This document shows, piece after piece, positions 31,632 to 41,149 of a DNA stretch of 64,000 nt (position 1 is its first letter; every line of letters starts with the position of its first letter). Location of the stretch: positions 37,405 to 101,404 of the forward strand of contig JAJEGU010000083.1 in assembly GCA_022819645.1 (NCBI GenBank). Direction: 5' to 3'. The position numbers and the translations under genes were made by a program. The notes under the pieces are model-generated. The model did not search any database. It had not been told where the DNA came from and was given only the letters and a program-made list of their open reading frames with translations. This stretch comes from Pseudomonadales bacterium (GTDB lineage: Bacteria > Pseudomonadota > Gammaproteobacteria > Pseudomonadales > Pseudohongiellaceae).

Positions 31632-32648
31632 TCATTCGAGCGGCGCTTGTGCATGCAGATATTCGGCTACATCGAGCATGCGGTTGGCGTAGGCCCATTC
31701 ATTGTCGAACCAGACAAAAAGCTTGACGAGACCGGAGACTTCCCCGGTCTGGTTCAGGTCGACCACCGCCGACCGCGGATCGTGATTGAAGTCGCAGGAA
31801 GCCAAAGGCTCGCGAGTATAACCGAGAACCTTTGCCGGCAGATGACCGGCCCCGTCGATGATGGCCTGATTCACCTCCGCTGCGTTGGCGGTGCGGGCGA
31901 AGCGCAGGCTCAGGTCCATGGCGGAAACATTGACCGTGGGCACGCGGATGGCCTGGGCCTGGAGCTTGCCGGCCAGTTGCGGCAGGATGCGGACGATGCC
32001 CCTGGCAAGCCCGGTCTCCACGGGAATGATCGACTGCATGGCGCTGCGGGTCTTGCGCAGGTCGAAATGGTGGAAACTGTCGATGACCGGCTGATCGTTC
32101 ATCGCCGAGTGAATCGTGGTGATGGCGCCCGCCTTGATGCCAAACGCCTCATCAAGCACATTGAGCACCGGCACGATGCAATTGGTGGTGCAGGAGGCGT
32201 TGGACAAGATCCGGGACCCGGGCGGAATCCGCTCATGGTTGACGCCGTAGACAATGGTGAAATCCACATCGCTCCGGGCCGGCTGGGAAAACAGCACCCG
32301 CCCGGCGCCGGCGGCAAGATGCAGCCGGGCGGTGGCCACATCGTGGAAGGCACCGCTGCATTCCATGACCAGGTCCACATCGGGCCAGCGCAAGGCCGCC
32401 ACGTCCGGTTCCGAAAGCAGGCTGATCGCTTCGCCATCCACCACGAGCTTGCCTTCAACAAGCTCCACGTCGCCGGGGAAGCGGCCGTGGGTGCTGTCGT
32501 AGCGGGTCAGATGGGCCATGGTGGCGGGTTCGGCGACATCGTTGATGGCGACAATGCGCAGGCCGTTGCGGCGCTTCGCTTCGCAAGCGGCGCGCAGCAC
32601 GCAACGACCGATGCGGCCGTATCCGTTGATGGCGACTCTGAGTGTCAT
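31632..32648 (-). CDS. epd: Erythrose-4-phosphate dehydrogenase (GapA-like)
   Basis: 338 residues of the glyceraldehyde-3-phosphate dehydrogenase superfamily. NAD site INGYGRIGRCVLRA, catalytic Cys in SNASCTTNC, C-terminal WFDNEWAYANRMLD. Segments typical of Epd rather than GapA are IVYGVNHERI, HSAMNDQPVIDSFH, TRSAMQSIIPVETGLARGI and FNHDPRSAVVD. Its place between tkt and pgk also matches Epd of other gammaproteobacteria. Epd oxidises erythrose 4-phosphate towards pyridoxal phosphate synthesis; some Epd-like proteins also act on glyceraldehyde 3-phosphate, so a glycolytic role cannot be excluded. The frame is open upstream but ATG 32648 starts the Rossmann fold directly. Confidence 0.88.
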   Translation of the reverse strand: MTLRVAINGYGRIGRCVLRAACEAKRRNGLRIVAINDVAEPATMAHLTRYDSTHGRFPGDVELVEGKLVVDGEAISLLSEPDVAALRWPDVDLVMECSGAFHDVATARLHLAAGAGRVLFSQPARSDVDFTIVYGVNHERIPPGSRILSNASCTTNCIVPVLNVLDEAFGIKAGAITTIHSAMNDQPVIDSFHHFDLRKTRSAMQSIIPVETGLARGIVRILPQLAGKLQAQAIRVPTVNVSAMDLSLRFARTANAAEVNQAIIDGAGHLPAKVLGYTREPLASCDFNHDPRSAVVDLNQTGEVSGLVKLFVWFDNEWAYANRMLDVAEYLHAQAPLE

Positions 32649-32665
32649 TGCGGGCGGGACGGATG

Positions 32666-34669
32666 TCAGTTCAGGAGTGACCGCGCCGCGGCGGCGACGC
32701 GCGCCGCGGTAAAACCGAAATGTTCCATGAGCACGGCGCCGGGGGCGGATTCGCCAAAAGTCGTCATGCCGACCACGCAGCCGTCGAGGCCGACGAACTT
32801 GCGCCAGTAATCCACCGCGCCGGCTTCCACCGCAACGCGCCTGCGCAGGTCCGCCGGCAGCACCGATTCGCGCCACGCCGCATCCTGTTGTTCGAACACA
32901 TCGACGCTGGGCAGGGAAATCAGGCGGGCGGCAATGCCTTCGGCCTGCAGCTCGCGCACGGCTTCGGCGCTTACCGCAACCTCGGAACCCGTGGCGATCA
33001 CCGCCACTTCGGCTTCGCCTCTGCAGTCGATCAACACATAGCCGCCCCGGGAAATCGCCGCCACCTGTTCGTCCGTGCGATCCTGATGGGGAATGGTCTG
33101 GCGGGTGAACACCAGCGCGGTGGGGCCGTCCCGCCGCTCGATGGCGGCCCGCCAGGCGGCGGCGGCCTCGACGCTGTCGCAGGGGCGCCAAACCGACAGG
33201 TTCGGCGTGGTGCGCAGATTGGCGAGTTGCTCGATGGGCTGGTGGGTGGGCCCGTCTTCTCCCTGGCCGATGGAATCGTGGGTATAGACCAGGATACTGC
33301 GCTGCTTCATCAGCGCGGCCATGCGCACGGCGTTGCGGGCGTACTCCATGAACATGAGGAAAGTCGCGCAATAGGGAATGAAGCCGCCGTGAAGGGCAAT
33401 GCCCGTGGCGATGGCGGTCATGCCGAATTCCCGTACGCCGAAATAGATGTAGTTGCCGTCGTCGGCGTCGGCAAGGGAGCGGCTGCCGGACCACAGCGTC
33501 AGGTTGGAGCCGGTCAGGTCCGCCGAGCCGCCGATGAGTTCGGGCAGGAGCGCGCCAAAAGCCTCGATGCAATCCTGGGAAGCCTTGCGGCTGGCGATAT
33601 GGGCGCCATCCCGCTGCCGCTGGCGGATGAATTCCCCGGCGCGCCCGGCAAAATCTCCCGGCAACTCGCCTTTCATGCGGCGCACGAATTCCAGGGCCAG
33701 CTCGGGATACTCCTCTTCATATTCGACGAGTTTCTCCTTCCACGCGGTTTCCGCCATGAAGCCGGTTTCGGTGGCATCCCAGGCGGCGGCGATTTCTTCC
33801 GGCACCACAAAGGGCGCATGGGGCCAGCCGAGCGCTTCCCGCACCGCCTGGACTTCGTCTTCGCCAAGCGGCGCGCCATGGGTGGCGGCGGTGCCCTGCT
33901 TGTTGGGCGAGCCATAGCCGATAATCGTCCGGCACCGGATCATGCTCGGCCGGCCGGTCTCGGCCCTGGCCGCCGCGATCGCCTGGTTGATCGCCTCCGG
34001 GTCGTGCCCGTCGATATCCTGCACATGCCAGCCGTAGGCGGCAAACCGGGCCATGGCGTCTTCCGAGAACCAGGCTTCGACTTCGCCGTCGATGGAAATG
34101 CCGTTGGCGTCGTAGAACACGATCAGCTTGCCGAGGCCGAGGGTTCCCGCCAGCGAACAGGCTTCGTGGCTGACGCCTTCCATGAGGCAGCCGTCGCCGG
34201 CGAATACCCAGGTGTAATGATCGACGATCTCGTGCCCGGGGCGGTTGAACTGGGCGGCCAGGGTCTTTTCCGCGAGCGCCATGCCTACGGCATTGGCAAG
34301 CCCCTGGCCGAGGGGCCCGGTGGTGGTTTCAACGCCGGGGGTATAGCCGTATTCGGGATGGCCCGGGGTCATGGAATGAAGCTGGCGAAACCGGCGCAGC
34401 TCGTCCATGGACAGGTGGTAACCGGTCAGATGCAGCAGCGAATAGATCAGCATCGAGCCATGGCCGTTGGACAGCACGAAACGGTCCCGGTCGAACCACT
34501 GCGGATGCCCCGGATTGTGCTTGAGCCAGTCGTTCCAGAGCACTTCTGCAATATCGGCCATGCCCATGGGGGCGCCGGGATGGCCGGACTTCGCCCTTTG
34601 CACGGCGTCCATGCTCAAGGCGCGAATGGCATTGGCGAGCTGCCTGCGCGGCAAAGCCGTTTCGGCCAT
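32666..34669 (-). CDS. tkt: Transketolase
   Basis: 667 residues, thiamine diphosphate enzyme of the pentose phosphate pathway, transferring two-carbon units. Signatures: [47 protein letters not shown], ThDP motif [33 protein letters not shown] and [19 protein letters not shown] 34669 is right at the family start; the open frame further upstream is not coding. First gene of tkt-epd-pgk-fba (17-bp gap to epd). It links to thiC, which supplies its cofactor pathway, and to the DAHP synthase, which uses its product erythrose 4-phosphate. Confidence 0.97.
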   Translation of the reverse strand: MAETALPRRQLANAIRALSMDAVQRAKSGHPGAPMGMADIAEVLWNDWLKHNPGHPQWFDRDRFVLSNGHGSMLIYSLLHLTGYHLSMDELRRFRQLHSMTPGHPEYGYTPGVETTTGPLGQGLANAVGMALAEKTLAAQFNRPGHEIVDHYTWVFAGDGCLMEGVSHEACSLAGTLGLGKLIVFYDANGISIDGEVEAWFSEDAMARFAAYGWHVQDIDGHDPEAINQAIAAARAETGRPSMIRCRTIIGYGSPNKQGTAATHGAPLGEDEVQAVREALGWPHAPFVVPEEIAAAWDATETGFMAETAWKEKLVEYEEEYPELALEFVRRMKGELPGDFAGRAGEFIRQRQRDGAHIASRKASQDCIEAFGALLPELIGGSADLTGSNLTLWSGSRSLADADDGNYIYFGVREFGMTAIATGIALHGGFIPYCATFLMFMEYARNAVRMAALMKQRSILVYTHDSIGQGEDGPTHQPIEQLANLRTTPNLSVWRPCDSVEAAAAWRAAIERRDGPTALVFTRQTIPHQDRTDEQVAAISRGGYVLIDCRGEAEVAVIATGSEVAVSAEAVRELQAEGIAARLISLPSVDVFEQQDAAWRESVLPADLRRRVAVEAGAVDYWRKFVGLDGCVVGMTTFGESAPGAVLMEHFGFTAARVAAAARSLLN

Positions 34670-34700
34670 CAACAAACTCCTGGTCGGGCTGGTTTCGCGG

Positions 34701-34721
34701 GAGACTGCGACGCAGGCTCCC
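34701..34721. repeat. Degenerate family B palindrome
   Basis: GGAGACTGCGACGCAGGCTCC, a near-palindrome like the copy at 43-73, upstream of tkt. Confidence 0.45.
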
Positions 34722-34915
34722 GGGGCGGCTATTGTCCCGCAGATGCAAGGCAGATGCCAGCGAACCCGGATTGGCGGCCACCCGGTACAACGCCTGTGGC
34801 CTTGCCGGGTCCCAATGGCGACAGGGATCAGGTGGAAAATACTGATTGCAAGCGCATCCGACCCCCACGATAATGGTGGCTTGCGCCCAACCGTATGCAG
34901 GTTGCCGGAAATTTC

Positions 34916-37351
34916 ATGACTTTTCCTGGATATCAATTTCCCCCGCTGCCGAAACCATTCCCGCCTTCAGGCCGGAACGCTGGCGCCCCCTGGCGTTGCA
35001 TGTTGTTTGTGGCGGCATGGGCCTGCGCGCCTTTCCATGGAACCGCGGCCCAGGATACCCAGCCGCCAGAGGACAGGCTTCCCGAGATCAACATCTGGGC
35101 GGCTGGCGACGGCTACATAACGGAGGGCGGGGATGCGGTTTTCATGGTGACGGCGGATCCTGCTCCCGTGGAGAATGTAACGGTAAACCTTCGAGTGGCG
35201 CAATTCCGGGAGTCATTGGCCCCAAGTAGTTATACTTCGGGGGCTGGTTACGTTGAAGAGATTGACCGTTCAGGAACCATCCAACAGGTCACTATCGATT
35301 TATCGGGAGAATCAAGGTTCATCATATCAACCGAAGATGATGATCAAAACAATCCAAAGTATGTGTTACAGGTAAGTATTGAGCCTGGGGAGGGATATGC
35401 CCACTTTGGAATTTGTACGCAAATTCGATCCCTGGACTGCGGATATGTCATTGCTCTTCAAAGTTCATTAACATTCGGCGATTCCGCGCGTGTACTGGTT
35501 TGGGACAACGATGGGCCTCAATCGGAATTGGAAAACATAGCCAGTGATACGCAGGCATTACTGGAGAACGTTACTCTGAACCCTCCGACCGCGGCGGACG
35601 CCATTGAACTTGGGGTCTTGTCGGAACTCAGCGCCGCAGCAGCGCCGGACCTCATTGAAGGAGGCGCATATTCATCCGACGCCTTCCTGTTGTTGAGAAG
35701 TGTCCGGATGCAGGCGGGCATCCTGGAGAGGTTGATATCCGCCGGGCTCAGCGTAACGCAGGAACAAATCCGGAGTACGCTGGGAAATGCCGCAAGTTCG
35801 ATAGAATCCTACCATCAGACTGCATCGGACATTGTCTGGCTATATGACGGCGGCGGTCGAAAATTTGATGCGGAAGTACGAGAAGTTCTTATCGGCAGCC
35901 GAAACCTGTTTGTCGCAATGGTATCCGCACAGGATGAATCAGAGGGTATCCAACACATTACCGCTTTTCTTGACGAATTTGAAAGCCTGATTGGCACGGC
36001 TTACGATGGCGTGCTTGATGAAGAATCACAGCGGGATGTTGCCAGCGTTTCGCGGATTGCTCTCGACGCATTATTGCAACCGGTTGCCGCGAAATTCAAT
36101 CTCGATATCTCCCAGGAAAGCGCCTCCGAATTGTTCAGCAGCAATCCCGATTTTCTGTCGAAAATCATAGAATTATCCGGAGTGGACCTTTCGTCCAGTA
36201 AACTGGGTTGGAGAAATTCACACAACTCACCGGATTCCCCTCCTGTTGTGATTATTGAAAGTGGCGTTTCTTCAAGGCTCCTGTTATTCAATGTTCTACT
36301 TTCTGTCGGGTTGGCAATTACTGAAGCTGAAAAACTCAGCCTGGACCTTTCCTCATTTGTTCATACGGGGTTCACAGGAATCAGTGTTCCAATCCCTGAT
36401 AATGAGAATATCGGGGTTATCTCGATCGGAAATGATCCGAACGGGCATCCCTTGGACCAAAAATTTGTGAGCGTTTCAGAAATCATCGATGAAGGTCTCG
36501 GCGAAACGACGGAAACGAACTTTATAGACGAATTTTTTGTCACTGCGATTCGGACTGACGAGACGGTGTTCCCGGTTCAGGCGGCAAGCGTCAAGGTGGT
36601 ATCCGATGATGTTCCCGAAGGTCGATTCGACCTCGATGATGGCGCCATATTGCTCATCAATCGGGGCCTTGCGGTTCGCCTTGTACCCTGGTCGCTTGAT
36701 ATAGCCTCTTTCGCGGCGCGGGCGAGCGCTTTGGGATTTTCCACCCGGGCGCGCAACAATGGGAGCATTGTCCTGAGCGGAGGAGGAACCAGCCTATCCG
36801 GAACTTTTTCCTATTCCGCGGCGCCAATGGATTTATCCGGGAATGATTTGCCGTTCTTTGGAGTCTGCGTCTTTGCCGTTTGCATCGACGCGCCGGAAAA
36901 CACCGGGCCGGAACAGCCGGACCATTCCTTCACCATCGGTTATACCCCCGCCTACACCTTTTTTTACGATTTCTTGCGCGGTCCGGTCGAATTCTACGAT
37001 TTTGGCGCCAACCGGTTCTATACCGCCGAGGAATGTGACGCCGCAGCCGACGTGTGCAAGGTCGATTGGCAACAGCGGCTGCTGCCCCGATTCGCGAGCG
37101 ACAGCCTTTACGATCTGCTGGCGTCGCTTGGGCTCGAGGTAAGCACCGACTGGATGGAAACGGGACTGATCACCATTGCGGGCCGGGGACGGTTTCGGCC
37201 CGCTTTTGAATTCGACGGTGACGTGCCCGATGAGTCTTCCATCGCGCTTGATGAAATCCGCCTGGTGGAAACCGACGCCAACGGCGACGGGGTACCCGAC
37301 TACCGCGTCCACATCGGCGATTTCAGCCAGATGCTCTACGGCGTTCCCTGA
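34916..37351 (+). CDS. Large secreted protein of unknown function with Calx-beta-like start
   Basis: About 811 residues from ATG 34916 (ATG 34895 or 35000 also possible; none has a strong ribosome-binding site). A hydrophobic stretch [15 protein letters not shown] ending TAAQ is a likely signal peptide. Next comes a Calx-beta-like module: [20 protein letters not shown] with [13 protein letters not shown], closing with ARVLVWDND. The middle (about 220-620) is helical, Leu/Ser/Glu-rich and matches nothing I know. The C-terminus has paired Cys ([20 protein letters not shown]) and a calcium-loop motif DANGDGVPD just before the end. It is clearly AT-richer in the middle than the flanking core genes, suggesting a lineage-specific or transferred gene. 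It is divergent from tkt and converges on korB. Perhaps a surface protein; function unassigned. Confidence 0.7.
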   Translation: MTFPGYQFPPLPKPFPPSGRNAGAPWRCMLFVAAWACAPFHGTAAQDTQPPEDRLPEINIWAAGDGYITEGGDAVFMVTADPAPVENVTVNLRVAQFRESLAPSSYTSGAGYVEEIDRSGTIQQVTIDLSGESRFIISTEDDDQNNPKYVLQVSIEPGEGYAHFGICTQIRSLDCGYVIALQSSLTFGDSARVLVWDNDGPQSELENIASDTQALLENVTLNPPTAADAIELGVLSELSAAAAPDLIEGGAYSSDAFLLLRSVRMQAGILERLISAGLSVTQEQIRSTLGNAASSIESYHQTASDIVWLYDGGGRKFDAEVREVLIGSRNLFVAMVSAQDESEGIQHITAFLDEFESLIGTAYDGVLDEESQRDVASVSRIALDALLQPVAAKFNLDISQESASELFSSNPDFLSKIIELSGVDLSSSKLGWRNSHNSPDSPPVVIIESGVSSRLLLFNVLLSVGLAITEAEKLSLDLSSFVHTGFTGISVPIPDNENIGVISIGNDPNGHPLDQKFVSVSEIIDEGLGETTETNFIDEFFVTAIRTDETVFPVQAASVKVVSDDVPEGRFDLDDGAILLINRGLAVRLVPWSLDIASFAARASALGFSTRARNNGSIVLSGGGTSLSGTFSYSAAPMDLSGNDLPFFGVCVFAVCIDAPENTGPEQPDHSFTIGYTPAYTFFYDFLRGPVEFYDFGANRFYTAEECDAAADVCKVDWQQRLLPRFASDSLYDLLASLGLEVSTDWMETGLITIAGRGRFRPAFEFDGDVPDESSIALDEIRLVETDANGDGVPDYRVHIGDFSQMLYGVP

Positions 37352-37357
37352 TTTTTC

Positions 37358-38344
37358 TCAATCGACCGCCCAGGTATTGCCGCCTTGCAGCAGGGCGGCG
37401 AGATTGCCTTCCCGGGATTTGCCCTTGCGGCGGGAGAATTCTTCGTCGAAGCTTGGCTGCCGGCGGCGGTACAGAACGCCGATGGCGATGGGAAAATCCG
37501 GGCCGCCCATGGCGGCGAGCAGTTGCGCGAGAACCGGATTGCTTTCGTCGTGAATGAGCACGTCTTCGGCGTCCGCGCCGGTCACTTCCAGGCGAAGCCG
37601 CTCCCGGTCCAGACGAATCGCCTTTTCCCTTTCCCCGCCAAAGACAATGGGCTTGCCATGCTCGACTTCCACCCGGTGGTCCGGCGCGGTGGCGCGGTCC
37701 TTCACCGGCTCGAAGATGCCGTCGTTGTAGATCGGGCAGTTCTGCAGGATTTCGATGAAGGCCGTTCCCTTGTGGGCGTGCCCGGCGCCGATGACCGCCG
37801 ACAGGTGTTTGGCGTGGGTGTCGATGGAGCGGGCGACGAAGGCGCCGCCGGCGCCGAGCGCCACGGCGCAGGGAGACAGGGGCGGGTCGATGGAGCCCGC
37901 GGGAGAGGAAGGCGAGCGGGTTCCCAGCCGCGAAGTCGGCGAATACTGCCCCTTGGTCAGGCCGTAGATCTCGTTGTTGAACAGCAGAATCTGCAGATCG
38001 AGATTGCGGCGCAGGGTGTGCATCATGTGGTTGCCGCCGATGCTGAGGCCGTCGCCGTCGCCGGTAATCACCCAGACATCGAGCTCCGGGTTCGCCAGCT
38101 TGACCCCGGTGGCGATGGCCGGCGCGCGGCCGTGGATGGTATGGAAACCGTAGGTGTTCATGTAATAGGGAAAGCGCGAGGAGCAGCCGATGCCGGAAAC
38201 GAACACCTGGTTTTCCCTCGGCCGGCCCAGGGTCGGGAGCAGTTTCTGCACGGTTTTCAGGATGGCGTAGTCCCCGCAGCCGGGGCACCAGCGCACTTCC
38301 TGGTCCGAAGCGAAATCCTTCAATGTCAGGTTCGCCTGGTTCAT
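37358..38344 (-). CDS. korB: 2-oxoacid:ferredoxin oxidoreductase, beta subunit
   Basis: 328 residues. The beta subunit carries thiamine diphosphate and a 4Fe-4S cluster: RWCPGCGDYAIL, GIGCSSRFPYY, HTIHGRAPAIATGVKL and ThDP motif GDGDGLSIGGNHMMHTLRRN. It works with the alpha/gamma subunit upstream to convert 2-oxoglutarate (or another 2-oxoacid) and CoA to acyl-CoA, passing electrons to ferredoxin. ATG 38344 overlaps the korA stop (ATGA). No delta/ferredoxin subunit is encoded nearby, as in other two-subunit Kor enzymes. The choice of 2-oxoglutarate over pyruvate is inferred from overall likeness. Confidence 0.9.
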   Translation of the reverse strand: MNQANLTLKDFASDQEVRWCPGCGDYAILKTVQKLLPTLGRPRENQVFVSGIGCSSRFPYYMNTYGFHTIHGRAPAIATGVKLANPELDVWVITGDGDGLSIGGNHMMHTLRRNLDLQILLFNNEIYGLTKGQYSPTSRLGTRSPSSPAGSIDPPLSPCAVALGAGGAFVARSIDTHAKHLSAVIGAGHAHKGTAFIEILQNCPIYNDGIFEPVKDRATAPDHRVEVEHGKPIVFGGEREKAIRLDRERLRLEVTGADAEDVLIHDESNPVLAQLLAAMGGPDFPIAIGVLYRRRQPSFDEEFSRRKGKSREGNLAALLQGGNTWAVD

Positions 38345-40227
38345 TGCGCCGGTTCCGTCTTCCGGCATTTGGCATGGATTGCCGCCAGGATTTCGCCGAT
38401 CTTGAAAGGCTGCCCGGAAACCTTGCCCAGGCTTTCCACGTCGAGCAGATATTCCGCCCGCAGCAGGCGGGCGAACTGGCCGGTATTCATTTCCGGCACG
38501 AGCACCGCGTCAAAACCCGCGAGCAGGTCGCCGAGATTGCGCGGCAGCGGGCACAGGTGGCGCACGTGGATATGGGAAACGTCATGCCCTTCCAGTCTGG
38601 CGCGCTTGACGCCCTGATGAATCGCGCCGTAGGTGGAACCCCAGCCCACCACGGCCAGTTTGCCGGAAACGTCCCCCTGATCGACTTCCTGCAAGGGAAT
38701 GTCGTTGACGATGCCAGCGATTTTGGCCTGCCGCAGGTCGGTCATTCGCTGGTGGTTGGCGGGCTCGTAGGAGATATTGCCGCTGTCGTGGTCGCTCTCG
38801 ATGCCGCCGATGCGATGTTCGAGCCCCGGCGTGCCGGGACGCGCCCAGTTCCGCGCCAGGCTCCGCGGGTCGCGTCTCGCGGGGCGGAATTCCCCGGAAT
38901 CCTCGGCGAATTTCACGGGAGTCCGTTCGAAATCTTCCACCCGGGGAATTCTCCAGCGCTCGGCGGCATTGGCCAGATAACCGTCGGACAGGAGCATCAC
39001 CGGCGTCATGTATTTCGTCGCCAGGCGCACCGCTTCCCGGGCCATGTCGAAACATTCCGGCGGGGTAGCGGGGGCGATTACCGGCAGCGGCGTATCGCCG
39101 TGGCGGCCGAACAGGGCCATGTCGAGGTCGGATTGCTCGGTCTTGGTGGGCAGGCCGGTGGACGGGCCGCCGCGCTGGGTATCGATCACCACCAGCGGCA
39201 ACTCGGTGGAAATCGCCAGGGACATGCCTTCTGATTTCAGCGCCACGCCCGGGCCGGCGCTGGAAGTCACGCCAAGGGAACCGGCGAAGGATGCGCCGAT
39301 CGCAGTGCAGACCGCGGCGATTTCGTCTTCGGCCTGGAAGGTGCCGACGCGGAAATCCCCGCGGTTGGAAAGCTCATGCAGGAGATTGGACGCCGGCGTG
39401 ATCGGGTACGAGGCGAACAGCAGCTCGATGCCGGACAGTTCGGCCCCCGCCAGCAGCCCCCAGGCCAGCGCCTGGGTGCCGGTGACGTTGCGGTACAGCC
39501 CGGGCGCCGACCGCGCCTGTGGAACGCGGTAAACATGAATCCCCGAGGGTAACTCGGCGGTTTCGCCAAAGGCGTGGCCGGCATTGAGCGCGGCGATATT
39601 GGCCTCGGCGATTTCCGGCCTTTTGGCGAACTTGGTCTTGAGATTGTTGACGGTGGCGCCGCGGTCGCGGTCGAACAGCCACATGACCAGGCCCAGGGTC
39701 CACATGTTCTTGCAGCGCAGGCTCGCCTTGTGGCCCAACCCAAAGGGCTCCACCGCCGCCAGCACCTGGGCCGAGATGTCGATATCGAGCAGCCGGTAGC
39801 CGGCCAGGGAACCGTCATCCAGGGGATTGGCGGCATAACCGGCCTTGGCCAGGTTCTTGGCGGTGAAAGCGCCCCGGTCCGCGATCACCAGGCCGCCGTC
39901 CACCACATTGGCCAGATTGGTCGCCAGCGCCGCCGGATTCATCGCCACCAGCACATCGAGAGCGTCGCCGGCGGTGGTGACGTCTTCCGAGCCAAAGTAG
40001 ATCTGGAAGGCCGAAACGCCGAAAGTCGCTCCCACCGGGGCGCGGATTTCGGCGGGAAAATCGGGAAAAGTCGAAAGATCGTTGCCGTAGAGCGCCGTCG
40101 CCAGGGTGAAATTGGAGCCGGTCAATTGCATGCCGTCTCCGGAATCTCCGGCGAAACGCACGACGACATCCACGACCTCTCGTTCGTCGAGATGATGCTC
40201 GTCCAGCTTTTCTTCGGTCAATTCCAC
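38341..40227 (-). CDS. korA: 2-oxoacid:ferredoxin oxidoreductase, fused gamma-alpha subunit
   Basis: 628 residues. N-terminal gamma-type domain (VVVRFAGDSGDGMQLTGSNF, EIRAPVGATFGVSAFQI) fused to the pyrimidine-binding alpha domain (FASYPITPASNLLHEL, FQAEDEIAAVCTAIGASFAG, TSSAGPGVALKSEGM, DTQRGGPSTGLPTKTEQ) and C-terminal transketolase-like part (LAVVGWGSTYGAIHQGV, VPEMNTGQFARLLR). This gamma-alpha fusion is standard for bacterial KorA. The start is GTG 40227. First gene of korAB. It provides a ferredoxin-linked alternative to 2-oxoglutarate dehydrogenase. Confidence 0.92.
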   Translation of the reverse strand: MELTEEKLDEHHLDEREVVDVVVRFAGDSGDGMQLTGSNFTLATALYGNDLSTFPDFPAEIRAPVGATFGVSAFQIYFGSEDVTTAGDALDVLVAMNPAALATNLANVVDGGLVIADRGAFTAKNLAKAGYAANPLDDGSLAGYRLLDIDISAQVLAAVEPFGLGHKASLRCKNMWTLGLVMWLFDRDRGATVNNLKTKFAKRPEIAEANIAALNAGHAFGETAELPSGIHVYRVPQARSAPGLYRNVTGTQALAWGLLAGAELSGIELLFASYPITPASNLLHELSNRGDFRVGTFQAEDEIAAVCTAIGASFAGSLGVTSSAGPGVALKSEGMSLAISTELPLVVIDTQRGGPSTGLPTKTEQSDLDMALFGRHGDTPLPVIAPATPPECFDMAREAVRLATKYMTPVMLLSDGYLANAAERWRIPRVEDFERTPVKFAEDSGEFRPARRDPRSLARNWARPGTPGLEHRIGGIESDHDSGNISYEPANHQRMTDLRQAKIAGIVNDIPLQEVDQGDVSGKLAVVGWGSTYGAIHQGVKRARLEGHDVSHIHVRHLCPLPRNLGDLLAGFDAVLVPEMNTGQFARLLRAEYLLDVESLGKVSGQPFKIGEILAAIHAKCRKTEPAQ

Positions 40228-40308
40228 GGAAAAACGCCCAACGGCAAGGCAAGAGGCGGGATTCTACCAGATTTGCGATCCCGCCCCCTCTCCGCCTTTC
40301 ACCCCAAC

Positions 40309-40376
40309 GTCATTCTGCGCCGAGTGAAGCGCTTCCCCGTCATTCTGCGCGAAGCGAAGCGCAGTCGCAGAATCTC
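40309..40376. repeat. Two head-to-tail family A repeats
   Basis: A half copy (40309-40331, CATTCTGCGCCGAGTGAAGC) followed by a full copy (40339-40376, CATTCTGCGCGAAGCGAAGC then GCAGTCGCAGAATCTC). A reversed fragment GGGGATTCTGC follows at 40380-40390. They separate korA from the toxin-antitoxin genes. Confidence 0.75.
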
Positions 40377-40440
40377 CCCGGGGATTCTGCAAGCTTGTTC
40401 GGACCATCCCTGCCGCGGCTGGTGTGACGCCGGCCGCGCC

Positions 40441-40725
40441 TCACCCAATTCGCAATTGCATTCCCAAGGCACGAGTTATTCGCATTACCGTGGTGAAGGT
40501 TGGATTGCCATCCGCGGATAGCGCTTTGTAAAGCCCTTCGCGGCTCATTCCCGCCTCGCGCGCAAGTCCCGCCATGTTTCCGGCGCGCGCCACGTCATTC
40601 AGCGCCGCTCGAATCAGGCTGCCGTCTCCGGGATCCTCTTCCGCGCACGCCTCAAGGTACAAACACATGTCCTCTCGGGTTCCAAGATGCTCCGCCGCGT
40701 CCCATTTTCTGAATTTCTCGTTCAT
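40441..40725 (-). CDS. Antitoxin of a RelE/HigB-type addiction module
   Basis: 94 residues, 'addiction module antidote' family (HTH_XRE-like). The DNA-binding core is AGNMAGLAREAGMSREGLYKA with a closing TVMRITRALGMQLRI. The N-terminal part (KWDAAEHLGTREDM, LYLEACAEEDPGD) is typical of this family and contacts the toxin. It should neutralise the toxin and repress the shared promoter. Its ATG overlaps the toxin stop (ATGA), so the toxin gene is first and the antitoxin second, as in higBA-type systems. Confidence 0.9.
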   Translation of the reverse strand: MNEKFRKWDAAEHLGTREDMCLYLEACAEEDPGDGSLIRAALNDVARAGNMAGLAREAGMSREGLYKALSADGNPTFTTVMRITRALGMQLRIG

Positions 40726-41018
40726 TCCTCCCTCCGCAGTCGCGCCAGCCGGCCGGCTCGCTCCACATCTCGTTGCTGGCTGTTCTTTTTACCGCCGTAC
40801 AGCACTACGACGGTGTTTGCTTCGCGCAAACAGTATAGCCGGTAGCCAGGGCCGTAATGTATTCTCAACTCGAAAATTCCTTCCCTTATCGTTCTCGTAT
40901 CGCCCGTGTTTCCCAGCGAGACGTTTCTCAGTCGGGCATTGATTCGCGCTACCGCGGCACGGTCTTTCAAGGCATTGACCCAACTCTGGAATGTGTCGCT
41001 TTCGATCACGTCAATCAT
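40722..41018 (-). CDS. RelE/ParE-superfamily toxin (phage Gp49/HigB-like)
   Basis: 98 residues from ATG 41018: MIDVIESDTFQSWVNAL, ARINARLRNVSLGNTGDTR, GIFELRIHYGPGYRLYCL and VVVLYGGKKNSQQRDV are the conserved blocks of the Gp49-like family; most members are ribosome-dependent mRNA endonucleases. The frame stays open to ATG 41102, which would add 28 residues not typical of the family. It is paired with the antitoxin downstream through an ATGA overlap. It lies at the start of an accessory patch with three ATPases; such modules often stabilise mobile segments. Confidence 0.9.
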   Translation of the reverse strand: MIDVIESDTFQSWVNALKDRAAVARINARLRNVSLGNTGDTRTIREGIFELRIHYGPGYRLYCLREANTVVVLYGGKKNSQQRDVERAGRLARLRREE

Positions 41019-41149
41019 GGTTAACGGTTTGGTCAATGCCGACAACCTTTCGGCCAGTAAGACCGGACCATTCGAAACCTTGACCAATTTCGTTTTTGTC
41101 ATAAAATAGTCATGACTTTTCTACGACATTGCATCAAAAGGTCAAATTC

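Noticed and set aside
31632..32648. Standard glycolytic GapA
   Set aside because: Sequence blocks and the tkt-epd-pgk order fit Epd better, though dual activity is not excluded.
32649..33572. N-terminal extension of epd to 646 codons
   Set aside because: The extension overlaps tkt in another frame; epd starts cleanly at the Rossmann fold at 32648.
32720..34873. 717-codon plus-strand frame
   Set aside because: Opposite tkt, which has full transketolase motifs; no ribosome-binding site.
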